A DNA stretch of 8,584 bases from an uncultured Flavobacteriaceae bacterium (GCA_938074515.1 CALJFV010000142.1:1-8584), one strand, 5' to 3'. Positions 1-7,193 are shown, counted from the first letter of the stretch. Numbers and translations: made by a program. The notes: generated by a model from the sequence alone, not told the origin.

Positions 1-1
1 C

Positions 2-1033
2 TTTGCCAAAGGGCACTCAGCTTCTTATGCGGTAGAGAGCTACCAAAGCCTTTTTCTCAAAGCGCATTACCCTATCGAATACATGGTGGCCACCATCAAC
101 AACGGGGGCGGTTTTTACCGACCCGAATTTTACCTACGTGAAGCCCGAATGCACGGGGCAGAAATCTGTGCCCCGTGCATCAATACCAGCCGGGCCGAAA
201 CCATCGTCAAAGGCCGCCGCGTCTACCTAGGGCTAGGCCTGATCTACGCTCTAGAGCACAATCTGATTCGTCATTTGCTGCATGAGCGCGATCAGCGCGG
301 GGCCTTTGCCGATCTCGACGACTTTATGGAGCGGGTGCCTGTGGGTTTAGAGTCGCTGGCCCTACTGATTAAAATCGACGCCTTTCGCAGCACTGGGGTG
401 AGTCGTCGGGCGCTGCTGTGGCAGGCCCATATGAAACTCAAAAAGCAGGAGCGCGAGCTGCCCGCGGGGCGCGAGCATCAATACGGCCAGCAGCAGCGCC
501 TGTTTCGGCCTAAGACCATTCACTATGAAATTCCGCCCTTGGAGCACTCTGCCCCCGAGCAAGCCTTTGACCAAATCGAGCTTTTGGGCTATCCGCTTTG
601 TGATCCCTTTTTGCTTTTGCAGCAGCCCCCGCAATCAAACCTTATGGCTCATGAATTAACCACCTACGAAGGGCGCGTGGTACTGATTTACGGCTATCTA
701 GTTACCACCAAGCCCACTAAAACTAACAAAGGCGACGTGATGTACTTCGGGACATTTTTGGACCGCCGGGGGCAGTTTTTTGACACGGTGCACTTTCCTC
801 CTGTGGCCAGGCGCTATCCCTTTAGGGGGCGTGGGGTCTACGCTATTTGGGGTAAAGTGGTCACTGAGTTTGACTGCACCACCATCGAGGTCACTAGACT
901 AGAGATCCAGCCCATTATCGAAGACCCGCGCTACGCTGAAGGCCAGGTTCAAGCCCGGCTTGCGAGCAAACATTACAGGAATAAGCCTCCAGAGAAGAAA
1001 AACCAAAACCTCCCCAACCATGAATCCCCATAA
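2..1033 (+). CDS. dnaE: DNA polymerase III alpha subunit, small DnaE2/ImuC-like type, C-terminal part (5' end outside window)
   Basis: The reading frame is open from the left edge (first full codon at 2), giving 343 visible residues and a TAA stop at 1031. It is the C-terminal third of a C-family DNA polymerase. The visible start FAKGHSASYAVESYQS followed by NNGGGFYRPEF is the end of the polymerase/fingers region in the small, non-replicative DnaE. A helix-hairpin-helix-like segment follows, with IDAFRSTGVSRRALLWQA at about visible residues 124-141, which resembles the 'DAF.SLGL.RR.ALW' block of DnaE2/ImuC. A C-terminal OB-fold occupies about residues 222-310 (VVLIYGYLV, FFDTVHFPP, GKVV). The PHP domain and catalytic aspartates lie upstream and cannot be checked. 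The gene overlaps dinB by 14 nt, so the two are almost certainly one transcript for translesion synthesis. The assignment to the error-prone rather than the replicative DnaE is from remembered family wording: family very sure, subtype fairly sure. Its G+C is higher than that of the later genes. Confidence -1.
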   Translation, partial: FAKGHSASYAVESYQSLFLKAHYPIEYMVATINNGGGFYRPEFYLREARMHGAEICAPCINTSRAETIVKGRRVYLGLGLIYALEHNLIRHLLHERDQRGAFADLDDFMERVPVGLESLALLIKIDAFRSTGVSRRALLWQAHMKLKKQERELPAGREHQYGQQQRLFRPKTIHYEIPPLEHSAPEQAFDQIELLGYPLCDPFLLLQQPPQSNLMAHELTTYEGRVVLIYGYLVTTKPTKTNKGDVMYFGTFLDRRGQFFDTVHFPPVARRYPFRGRGVYAIWGKVVTEFDCTTIEVTRLEIQPIIEDPRYAEGQVQARLASKHYRNKPPEKKNQNLPNHESP

Positions 1034-2243
1034 CCTGCGTCACATCCTGCACATGGATTTAGATACTTTTTTTGTGTCTTGCGAGCGCCTGCTCGACAGC
1101 CGCCTGGTGGGCAGGCCCGTGCTGGTGGGCGGTACCTCAGACCGCGGAGTGGTGGCCGCCTGTAGCTATGAGGCGCGGCAATTCGGGATTCATTCGGCCA
1201 TGCCCATGCGTATGGCCAAACAACTTTGCCCTGAGGCGATCGTGGTGCGGGGTAATTCAGGGACTTACACCAAGCTCTCGCGCACGGTCACAGAAATCAT
1301 AAAGGAGCAGGTCCCGCTGTTTGAAAAGACCTCTATCGACGAGTTTTATATCGACCTCACGGGTATGGATCGGTTTTTTGGCTGTCAAAAAATAGCCTCA
1401 GAGCTGCGCCAAAAAGTGATGAAAGAGACCGGACTGCCCATTTCCTTTGGCCTTTCAGAAAATAAAACCGTGTCTAAGATCGCTACAGGTCAAGCCAAAC
1501 CAAACAACCAGCGCTATGTAGATCACGGGCACGAAAAACCCTTTTTGGCCCCACTTTCGGTGGCTAAAATCCCCATGGTGGGTAAAGTCACTTACAAACA
1601 GCTCTGCGATCTGGGCATCAAACGCATCGCCACCCTACAAGAAATGCCCATGGAATTTTTAGTCAGTGTCTTTGGTAAAAACGGTCAGCACATCTGGTCC
1701 AAAGCCAATGGCATCGACAAAAGTCCCGTAGTGCCTTATACCGAGCGGCAGTCCATCTCTACCGAGCGCACCTTTGACCGGGACACCACAGACGATAAAA
1801 AACTGCGCAGCATCCTGGTGGCCATGGCCGAAAATTTGGCCTTTCAGCTGCGGCGCGGGCACAAGCTCACGGGTTGTGTGGCGGTAAAAATTCGCTATTC
1901 AGACTTTCAGACCTACACCCAACAACAAAAAATCGCTTATTCGGCGGCCGATCATAACATTATTCCCACGGTTATGGCCCTTTATGAAAAACTCTATCAG
2001 CGGCGCATGCTGGTACGCCTGATCGGCGTACGCCTGAGTGACCTGGTCGCAGGAGGCCATCAAATCGACCTGTTTAACGACGCCGAAAAAACCATCAAAC
2101 TCTATCAAGCCATGGACCTCATGCGCGAGCGCTACGGCGATCGCTCGATCATACGCGCCGCAGGTATGGAGGCCCGAACCATCGGCCGCATCAACCCATT
2201 TAACGGTGAGCCCCCTGCCCTGCTGGCCAACCGCAAGCAGTAA
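1020..2243 (+). CDS. dinB: DNA polymerase IV (Y-family translesion polymerase)
   Basis: This is a complete 407-residue Y-family polymerase that copies past DNA lesions. The active site is intact: MDLDTFF at residues 12-18 supplies the first metal aspartate (D13) and the steric-gate phenylalanine (F18), and SIDEFYIDL supplies the catalytic pair D107/E108. The fingers segment (YEARQFGIHSAMPM), the thumb with helix-hairpin-helix (KIPMVGKVTYKQL) and the little-finger domain (SISTERTF onward) follow in normal order. QIDLF at residues 348-352 matches the QL[SD]LF beta-clamp-binding pentamer and lies well before the C-terminus, as in UmuC. The C-terminus NPFNGEPPALLANRKQ is typical of Bacteroidota DinB. 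The ATG at 1020 was chosen because MNPHNLRHILHMD gives the usual short N-terminus. A TTG at 960 is in frame but would add 20 atypical residues inside dnaE. The start overlaps the dnaE stop, implying translational coupling. There is no good ribosome-binding sequence. Confidence -1.
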   Translation: MNPHNLRHILHMDLDTFFVSCERLLDSRLVGRPVLVGGTSDRGVVAACSYEARQFGIHSAMPMRMAKQLCPEAIVVRGNSGTYTKLSRTVTEIIKEQVPLFEKTSIDEFYIDLTGMDRFFGCQKIASELRQKVMKETGLPISFGLSENKTVSKIATGQAKPNNQRYVDHGHEKPFLAPLSVAKIPMVGKVTYKQLCDLGIKRIATLQEMPMEFLVSVFGKNGQHIWSKANGIDKSPVVPYTERQSISTERTFDRDTTDDKKLRSILVAMAENLAFQLRRGHKLTGCVAVKIRYSDFQTYTQQQKIAYSAADHNIIPTVMALYEKLYQRRMLVRLIGVRLSDLVAGGHQIDLFNDAEKTIKLYQAMDLMRERYGDRSIIRAAGMEARTIGRINPFNGEPPALLANRKQ

Positions 2244-2388
2244 GGCGCGCGGGAGATTCATCACAGCACGCGGAGCCAGTTCAGCCATAGTCCTCATGCC
2301 GCGGGACCAGAACGCCTTGGCGCACACCAGTTCCTGCAGCGCGCATTAAAAATTAATCACAAACCCCACGAGCAATCCTCCAGCGCAC

Positions 2389-2396
2389 TATATTTG
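2389..2396 (+). promoter_or_regulatory. Probable -7 promoter element for sdaA
   Basis: TATATTTG fits the Bacteroidota -7 consensus TAnnTTTG exactly. It lies 28 nt before the sdaA ATG, giving a predicted leader of roughly 20 nt. No TTTG is present at the expected -33 position, so this rests on the -7 box and location only. It sits in an AT-rich stretch just after the GC-rich tail of the dnaE-dinB region, suggesting that sdaA starts its own transcript. Confidence -1.
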
Positions 2397-2424
2397 CAGA
2401 AGTAACGACGACCAAAACCACTGC

Positions 2425-3927
2425 ATGAAGCCCATAGAAAGCATCAGCGTATTTGACATGCTCAAGATCGGCGTAGGCCCTTCGAGCTCCCATACCCTAG
2501 GCCCTTGGCGGGCAGGGCTTCAGTTTTTAAAACTCTTGCTCAATAAAAACGCAGAACACAAAGTGCGTCATATTAAGGTCGATCTTTATGGATCCTTGTC
2601 CCTTACCGGTAAAGGCCATGCTACAGATATCGCGATCATGCTCGGGCTCTCAGGCGCCGACCCCGTGACCTATCCTATCGATCAAATTACTCCTGAAATC
2701 CAGCGTATTAAGAAGGAAAAAACCATCAAGATGGATTTCGCCTACGCCCTAACAGAGCTGCAAGGCGCTGGCCTGACCAAGAGAACTATTGCTGCAGATC
2801 AGCTCGAGGCAGCGACCCTCAGCTTTGACCCTGCACTGGATATCACCTTCCACCGCAGCTTTTTGGACTTTCACCCCAATGGCATGCGTTTTACTGCTGA
2901 ACTTGAGGCGGGGAAGACTCTGGAACAGACCTACTACTCTATAGGCGGGGGTTTTGTGGTCACCCAGGAACGCAAACGCGGTAAGCGCAAAATCGAGGCC
3001 CTGAGTCACTTTCCTTACCCCATCCAAAAGGGCACAGAGCTTTTGGACTTTTGTAATCAAACCGGGCTTAAAATATCTGAGGTAGTCCGCGCCAATGAGC
3101 GTTCGCTGCGTAGTGATAATGAAATCAATGACGGACTAGACCAAATTTGGGCCACCATGCTGGATTCCATGTATGTGGGCTGTCATACCGAAGGCATCCT
3201 CCCCGGAGGGCTCAATGTCGCACGCCGCGCCTTTGATACCCATAAAAGCCTTATTGGAGACGCTAAGTATCAAGATTCGATAGAGTGGATTAAAGCCATT
3301 CGCGGCACAGAAGTAAAGTTCAGACAGATCCTGAAATGGGTGAGTTGTTTTGCCTTAGCAGTCAATGAAGTCAATGCCTCTTTAGGGCGCATAGTGACTG
3401 CGCCGACTAATGGGAGTGCTGGCGTTATTCCTGCGGTGATGATGTATTATATGGTCATCGAAAATCACGACGCAAACCTAGAAGACGTACGTCAATACCT
3501 CATAGTCGCCGGAGAAATCGGCAGTTTGTTTAAAAAAGGAGCCACCATCAGCGCTGCCCTTGGGGGTTGTCAAGCCGAAATTGGGGTCTCCTCTGCTATG
3601 GCTGCAGGCGCCCTAACTGAACTTATGGGAGGCACCCCGGCTCAGGTACTGATGGCCGCAGAAATTGCCATGGAACATCATTTGGGCCTTACTTGTGATC
3701 CTATCGGCGGTTTGGTTCAAATTCCCTGTATAGAGCGCAACGCTATGGGCGCCATTAAGGCTATAAACGCCTGTGAAATGGCCTTGGATGCCGACCCGAC
3801 TAAGGCCAAAGTACCTTTGGACAAGGTGATCGCCACTATGTGGGAAACCGCTCAAGACATGACCACTAAATACAAAGAAACCAGCACCGGCGGACTCGCC
3901 ATACAGGTGAATATCAGTGATTGTTGA
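2425..3927 (+). CDS. sdaA: L-serine ammonia-lyase (serine dehydratase), iron-sulfur type, single chain
   Basis: Converts L-serine to pyruvate and ammonia with a [4Fe-4S] cluster that activates the substrate hydroxyl (EC 4.3.1.17). The 500 residues contain the N-terminal beta domain with [14 protein letters not shown] (18-31) and [13 protein letters not shown], then the catalytic alpha domain with [12 protein letters not shown]. The cluster cysteines are C382 (GGCQAEIG), C424 (LTCDPIGG) and C435 (IPCIERNA). Their spacing of 42 and 11 residues is, from memory, that of E. coli SdaA (343, 385, 396). The protein ends in cysteine (NISDC), matching the C-terminal cysteine that enters the active site as a 'tail' ligand in the Legionella enzyme. 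It is about 45 residues longer than E. coli SdaA. Roughly 22 of the extra residues fall between about 95 and 145. The ATG at 2425 puts [10 protein letters not shown] at the usual place; no Shine-Dalgarno is visible. It probably has its own promoter; panB follows after 95 nt. Confidence -1.
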   Translation: MKPIESISVFDMLKIGVGPSSSHTLGPWRAGLQFLKLLLNKNAEHKVRHIKVDLYGSLSLTGKGHATDIAIMLGLSGADPVTYPIDQITPEIQRIKKEKTIKMDFAYALTELQGAGLTKRTIAADQLEAATLSFDPALDITFHRSFLDFHPNGMRFTAELEAGKTLEQTYYSIGGGFVVTQERKRGKRKIEALSHFPYPIQKGTELLDFCNQTGLKISEVVRANERSLRSDNEINDGLDQIWATMLDSMYVGCHTEGILPGGLNVARRAFDTHKSLIGDAKYQDSIEWIKAIRGTEVKFRQILKWVSCFALAVNEVNASLGRIVTAPTNGSAGVIPAVMMYYMVIENHDANLEDVRQYLIVAGEIGSLFKKGATISAALGGCQAEIGVSSAMAAGALTELMGGTPAQVLMAAEIAMEHHLGLTCDPIGGLVQIPCIERNAMGAIKAINACEMALDADPTKAKVPLDKVIATMWETAQDMTTKYKETSTGGLAIQVNISDC

Positions 3928-3947
3928 GGCTCAGATATGAGGCTCAG
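3925..3947 (+). repeat. Tandem 10-bp repeat TGAGGCTCAG over the sdaA stop, with hairpin potential
   Basis: TGAGGCTCAG occurs at 3925-3934 and again at 3938-3947, separated by ATA (13-bp period). The first three bases of the first copy are the TGA stop of sdaA. Each copy is itself a near-palindrome (TGAG-G-CTCA). Together 3926-3945 can fold as a hairpin: GAG/CTC outer pairs, one G-G mismatch, CTCA/TGAG inner pairs and a GATA loop. There is no T-run behind it, so it is at best a weak terminator or mRNA 3'-end stabiliser. A replication-slippage duplication explains it equally well. Confidence -1.
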
Positions 3948-3994
3948 CTTTGTCGCTAATAAAACAGTCCGTATTAACTCTCAGCATTAATTAG

Positions 3995-4002
3995 TAATTT
4001 TA
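3995..4002 (+). promoter_or_regulatory. Possible -7-like promoter element for panB
   Basis: TAATTTTA, followed by C, matches the Bacteroidota -7 consensus TAnnTTTG except for the last base. It ends 20 nt before the panB ATG. No TTG or TTTG is present about 20 nt upstream. A similar TAGTTTTAC stands in front of comM, which mildly supports it. Readthrough from sdaA into panB is equally possible, so confidence is low. Confidence -1.
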
Positions 4003-4022
4003 CCCCGCTTAAAGCAATACTT

Positions 4023-4841
4023 ATGTCTACAGCAAAAAAAGACTACAAACGCATCACGGTAAAAACCTTGGTGGATATGAAAGAGCAAGGAGAAAAAATC
4101 GCCATGCTCACGGCTTATGATTTCACCATGGCCAAAATTGTCGATGCTGCAGGCATTGATGTGATTTTGGTGGGGGACTCAGCCTCTAATGTTATGGCGG
4201 GGCACGAAACCACCCTACCCATCACTCTGGATCAAATGATTTATCACGCCTCTTCTGTGGTGCGTGGGATTGAACGCGCCCTAGTGGTGGTTGATCTGCC
4301 TTTTGGGAGCTACCAAAGTGACTCTAAAGAAGCGCTGCGCTCAGCCATTCGGATCATGAAAGAAAGTGGCGCCCATGCGGTTAAACTCGAAGGAGGAAAG
4401 GAAATCAAAGACTCCATCAAAAAAATCCTGAACGCCGGAATTCCGGTCATGGGACATTTGGGACTTACCCCCCAATCCATTTATAAATTCGGAACCTATA
4501 CGGTGCGCGCACGAGAAGAAGCTGAGGCCCAAAAACTTCGTGAAGATGCCTTAATGCTCGAAAAATTGGGTTGTTTTGCTATTGTTTTAGAAAAAGTTCC
4601 TGCGGCCTTGGCCACAGAAGTTGCCCAAAGCGTTAGTGTACCAGTGATTGGTATAGGTGCTGGTGGTGGTGTCGACGGCCAAGTTTTGGTCACCCACGAC
4701 ATGCTGGGGATGACCCACGAGTTCTCGCCCCGCTTCTTACGTCGTTATTTGGATCTTTATAACGACATGAGTAATGCCTTTGGACAGTACGTGAACGATG
4801 TAAAATCTAAGGACTTCCCTAACGATAGCGAGCAGTACTAG
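4023..4841 (+). CDS. panB: 3-methyl-2-oxobutanoate hydroxymethyltransferase (ketopantoate hydroxymethyltransferase)
   Basis: First committed step of pantothenate (vitamin B5) and hence CoA synthesis: transfers a hydroxymethyl group from 5,10-methylene-tetrahydrofolate to 2-oxoisovalerate (EC 2.1.2.11). The 272 residues form one TIM barrel, close to the 264 of E. coli PanB. Metal and substrate residues are visible: GDS with D52, DLPFGSYQ with D91, and KLEGG with E123. The catalytic base is E190 in [10 protein letters not shown]. Also typical are the start of the barrel [11 protein letters not shown], the [12 protein letters not shown] strand (141-152) and [21 protein letters not shown] (210-230). 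The ATG at 4023 gives the normal N-terminal helix ([16 protein letters not shown]); no Shine-Dalgarno is visible, as usual in Bacteroidota. The RluA-family gene follows after only 26 nt, so the two are probably cotranscribed. No part appears broken. Confidence -1.
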   Translation: MSTAKKDYKRITVKTLVDMKEQGEKIAMLTAYDFTMAKIVDAAGIDVILVGDSASNVMAGHETTLPITLDQMIYHASSVVRGIERALVVVDLPFGSYQSDSKEALRSAIRIMKESGAHAVKLEGGKEIKDSIKKILNAGIPVMGHLGLTPQSIYKFGTYTVRAREEAEAQKLREDALMLEKLGCFAIVLEKVPAALATEVAQSVSVPVIGIGAGGGVDGQVLVTHDMLGMTHEFSPRFLRRYLDLYNDMSNAFGQYVNDVKSKDFPNDSEQY

Positions 4842-4867
4842 ACCTGAGACTTAAACTCCTGAGAGTC

Positions 4868-5569
4868 ATGGGCCATACGCAACATTCCACCCCCGATAAT
4901 CTTCAAGTCATCTACGAGGATAACCACCTAATTGTGGTCAACAAGCGCCCAGGGGATATCGTACAAGGGGACAAAACCGGGGATATTCCCCTATCTGAGG
5001 TCGTCAAGCAGTATATCGCGGCAAAATACAACAAGCCTGGAGCGGTCTTTTTAGGGGTGGTACACCGATTGGATCGCCCGACCTCTGGATTAGTCGTTTT
5101 TGCTAGGACTTCCAAAGCCCTTGCGCGACTCAATAAGATGTTTGCCGAGCGGGAAACCAAAAAGACCTATTGGGCCATGGTCAAAAACACTCCAGATCCA
5201 TTAGAGGCAAGACTCGAGCATTATCTGTTGCGCAATCCAAAGCAGAATAAATCTTACGCGCACTTAAAGCCCGTACCCGAAGCCAAGCGCGCGGTACTGA
5301 ATTATCGCACCTTAGCCCAAAGTGATCATTACACGCTACTGGAAATTGATTTAGAAACAGGGCGGCATCATCAGATCCGCTGTCAGCTTGCTGCCATAGG
5401 CAGTCCCATAAAAGGGGATTTAAAATACGGCGCGCAGCGCTCAAATCCTGACGGCAGTATTCACTTGCATGCGCGTCATCTTGAGCTGGTTCATCCTGTT
5501 CAAAAAGAGCTCATGACTTTTATTGCGCCCTTGCCCGATGATCCACTTTGGCAGAGCACAGGGGTTTGA
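4868..5569 (+). CDS. RluA-family RNA pseudouridine synthase
   Basis: Isomerises specific uridines of rRNA or tRNA to pseudouridine. The 233-residue protein is a stand-alone catalytic domain: NLQVIYEDNHLIVVNKRPGD opens the fold, HRLDRPTSG at 66-74 carries the catalytic aspartate D69, and ETGRHHQIRCQLA (about 163-175) with the late strand IHLHARHLELVHP closes it. There is no N-terminal S4 RNA-binding domain, unlike RluC and RluD, so the protein resembles the short RluA/TruC group. Which RNA and position it modifies cannot be read from the sequence, so I give no specific symbol. It follows panB by 26 nt on the same strand, an arrangement I recall from other Flavobacteriia, although no functional link with pantothenate is apparent. 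Its stop lies 22 nt from the end of the convergent comM gene. The ATG at 4868 has only a poor GAGAG in front. Confidence -1.
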   Translation: MGHTQHSTPDNLQVIYEDNHLIVVNKRPGDIVQGDKTGDIPLSEVVKQYIAAKYNKPGAVFLGVVHRLDRPTSGLVVFARTSKALARLNKMFAERETKKTYWAMVKNTPDPLEARLEHYLLRNPKQNKSYAHLKPVPEAKRAVLNYRTLAQSDHYTLLEIDLETGRHHQIRCQLAAIGSPIKGDLKYGAQRSNPDGSIHLHARHLELVHPVQKELMTFIAPLPDDPLWQSTGV

Positions 5570-5591
5570 TGGATTGAAATCATTTGGCTCA

Positions 5592-7118
5592 TTAAATTCT
5601 AATTATACCCTTATCCAATTGACGATCCAATACCCGATACTGCACCGCTTCGGCCATATGCTCGGCCCTTATATCTTGGCTTTGATCCATATCGGCAATG
5701 GTCCGGGCTACTTTTATAATGCGGTGATAAGCCCGCGCAGAAAGCCCTAATTGACTCATGGCCTGCTCTAAAAGGTTCAAAACAGGCTTTTTTAAAGTAC
5801 AATAGGCCTCGATTTCTTTACCGCTCATATGGGCATTACAAGTAAAGGTTTGTTGTTTAAACCTATTCATTTGCCTTTGACGCGTGGCTAAAACACGCTG
5901 GCAAATCTTAGCGCTGGATTCGCTGGGGCTGGTTTCACTTAATTTTTCAAAAGAAACAGCCGGCACTTCCACATGCAGGTCAATGCGATCCAATAGTGGT
6001 CCAGATATTTTTTTGAGATAGTTAGCACTAATATCGCCACTACCCTCAGCCGAAGGGTTCATGCTGCACACTAACATCACAGCACTGGGATAAGTCACAC
6101 TGTATTGGGCCCTAGAAAGATGGACCTTTCCTTCTTCTAAGGGTTGACGCAAGGCTTCAAGAGTTTTGCGGGTAAATTCGGGTAGCTCATCCAAAAACAA
6201 TACCCCATTATGGGCCATCGAGATTTCACCGGGCATAGGATAACGGCCGCCGCCGATTAGGGCTTTATCAGATATAGAGTGATGGGGGCTTCTAAAAGGA
6301 CGTTTATAAATTAGCCCATGACTCAGATCCTGCCCCATAACGCTATAAATGGTGGTGGTTTGCAAGGCTTCTGGATAACTCAGTGGCGGCAGAATACTTG
6401 GAAGACAGCGGGCCAAGAGGGTTTTGCCACTACCTGGTGGGCCCAACATCAACACATTATGCCCGCCACAGGCCGCGATCTCCAGGGCCCTTTTTACGGT
6501 TTCCTGCCCACGAACCATAGAAAAGTCATATTCATTATTCGGGCGAACCACCCTACACTGCTGGCATTGATCCTTCTGCGCCGTTATTTTTTCTGAAGAC
6601 CCCGTATTATTGCCTTGAATAAAATTCATGACCTGGCTCAGGTGATGCATCCCGTAAATATTGACACCTTGAACAATGGCGGCCTCTGCAGCATTTTCTT
6701 CAGGTAAAATAATCGCGCTAAACCCATGCTCCTTTGCGGCTAAAACAATCGGCAATACGCCTTTAAGGGGGCGCAGAGTACCATCGAGGGCCAACTCTCC
6801 TAGCAGCAAACATTGATCTAAATCCACACAAGCGTTTATTTGATTCGAAGCCAGTAAGATACCTATAGCCAGCGCTAAGTCATAATGCGCTCCAGATTTG
6901 CGCAAATCAGCAGGGGCCATATTGATGATGAATTTCTTGCCAGGAATTTTATGTCCCACACTTTGTAAGGCCCCAGCAATACGATAGGTACTCTCCCTTA
7001 CGGCGTGATCAGCCATGCCCACTAGATGATAGCCCACACCCAGAGAGCAATGCACCTCAATAGTTACTTTTTGAGCCTTAATTCCCAAAAGGGCACTAGA
7101 ATAAATTTGCACCACCAT
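5592..7118 (-). CDS. comM: YifB/ComM-family AAA+ ATPase (Mg-chelatase-like helicase)
   Basis: A complete 508-residue protein of the ComM/YifB family, which in Vibrio and Acinetobacter is a hexameric helicase that promotes branch migration during natural transformation. Order: an N-terminal Lon/ChlI-like domain (about 5-165, with GELALDGTLRPLKGVLP at 107-123), a linker, the AAA+ core with Walker A GPPGSGKT (226-233), Walker B VLFLDE (306-311), FRSPHHSIS and sensor N354, then the Mg-chelatase C-terminal domain (about 400-505, with LSARAYHRIIKVARTIADM). Length is normal. In many members the sensor is followed by a cysteine cluster (NPCPCG...) that probably binds zinc. Here the segment reads NPSAEGSGD, with no cysteine and shorter, while a CQQC pair lies in the linker at 185-188. 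The ATG at 7118 gives the usual start (SSALLGIKAQKV). The gene is convergent with the RluA-family gene and lies downstream of pgi behind a terminator, so it probably has its own promoter. Confidence -1.
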   Translation of the reverse strand: MVVQIYSSALLGIKAQKVTIEVHCSLGVGYHLVGMADHAVRESTYRIAGALQSVGHKIPGKKFIINMAPADLRKSGAHYDLALAIGILLASNQINACVDLDQCLLLGELALDGTLRPLKGVLPIVLAAKEHGFSAIILPEENAAEAAIVQGVNIYGMHHLSQVMNFIQGNNTGSSEKITAQKDQCQQCRVVRPNNEYDFSMVRGQETVKRALEIAACGGHNVLMLGPPGSGKTLLARCLPSILPPLSYPEALQTTTIYSVMGQDLSHGLIYKRPFRSPHHSISDKALIGGGRYPMPGEISMAHNGVLFLDELPEFTRKTLEALRQPLEEGKVHLSRAQYSVTYPSAVMLVCSMNPSAEGSGDISANYLKKISGPLLDRIDLHVEVPAVSFEKLSETSPSESSAKICQRVLATRQRQMNRFKQQTFTCNAHMSGKEIEAYCTLKKPVLNLLEQAMSQLGLSARAYHRIIKVARTIADMDQSQDIRAEHMAEAVQYRVLDRQLDKGIIRI

Positions 7119-7148
7119 TACCCATATTATTTGAGCCGGGGAATCCCT

Positions 7149-7157
7149 GTAAAACTA
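7149..7157 (-). promoter_or_regulatory. Possible -7-like promoter element for comM
   Basis: On the minus strand TAGTTTTAC (7157 down to 7149) resembles TAnnTTTG with the last consensus base changed, 30 nt before the comM ATG. A TTG lies upstream at 7185-7183, but 25 nt of spacing is longer than the usual 17-23. The element directly follows and partly overlaps the T-run of the pgi terminator. A separate start is expected because the terminator should cut comM off from pgi. Confidence -1.
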
Positions 7158-7191
7158 AAAAAGTAAGCCCGCTTAGTAAAACCAAGCGGGC
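7157..7191 (-). terminator. Rho-independent terminator behind pgi
   Basis: GCCCGCTT at 7167-7174 pairs perfectly with AAGCGGGC at 7184-7191, giving an 8-bp stem rich in G+C with a 9-nt loop. Read on the minus strand the hairpin is followed by TTACTTTTTTA, a T-run of the right polarity. It begins 40 nt after the pgi stop at 7231. On the + strand there is no T-run, so it is directional and serves pgi. Confidence -1.
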
Positions 7192-7193
7192 CT

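Noticed and set aside
960..1019. Upstream TTG start for dinB, adding 20 residues
   Set aside because: The extension (MRANITGISLQRRK) is unlike DinB N-termini and lies inside dnaE. The ATG at 1020 gives the family's normal start.
83..1033. A complete gene starting at the ATG at 83
   Set aside because: The same frame is open to the left edge and encodes conserved DnaE sequence (FAKGHSASYAVESYQS) before this ATG, so 83 is an internal methionine.
1899..2327. Minus-strand open frame of 142 codons over the end of dinB and the gap
   Set aside because: Most of it is the antisense of conserved DinB, it starts with GTG, and its product resembles nothing I know. The open frame is explained by high G+C.
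2244..2403. Readthrough of the dinB stop into a 53-codon extension
   Set aside because: DinB already ends with its typical NPFNGEPP...NRKQ tail, the extension has no recognisable domain, and no recoding signal is visible.
6318..6596. Plus-strand open frame of 92 codons inside comM
   Set aside because: It is antisense to the Walker A region of ComM and reads as low-information sequence rich in Trp, His and Gln.
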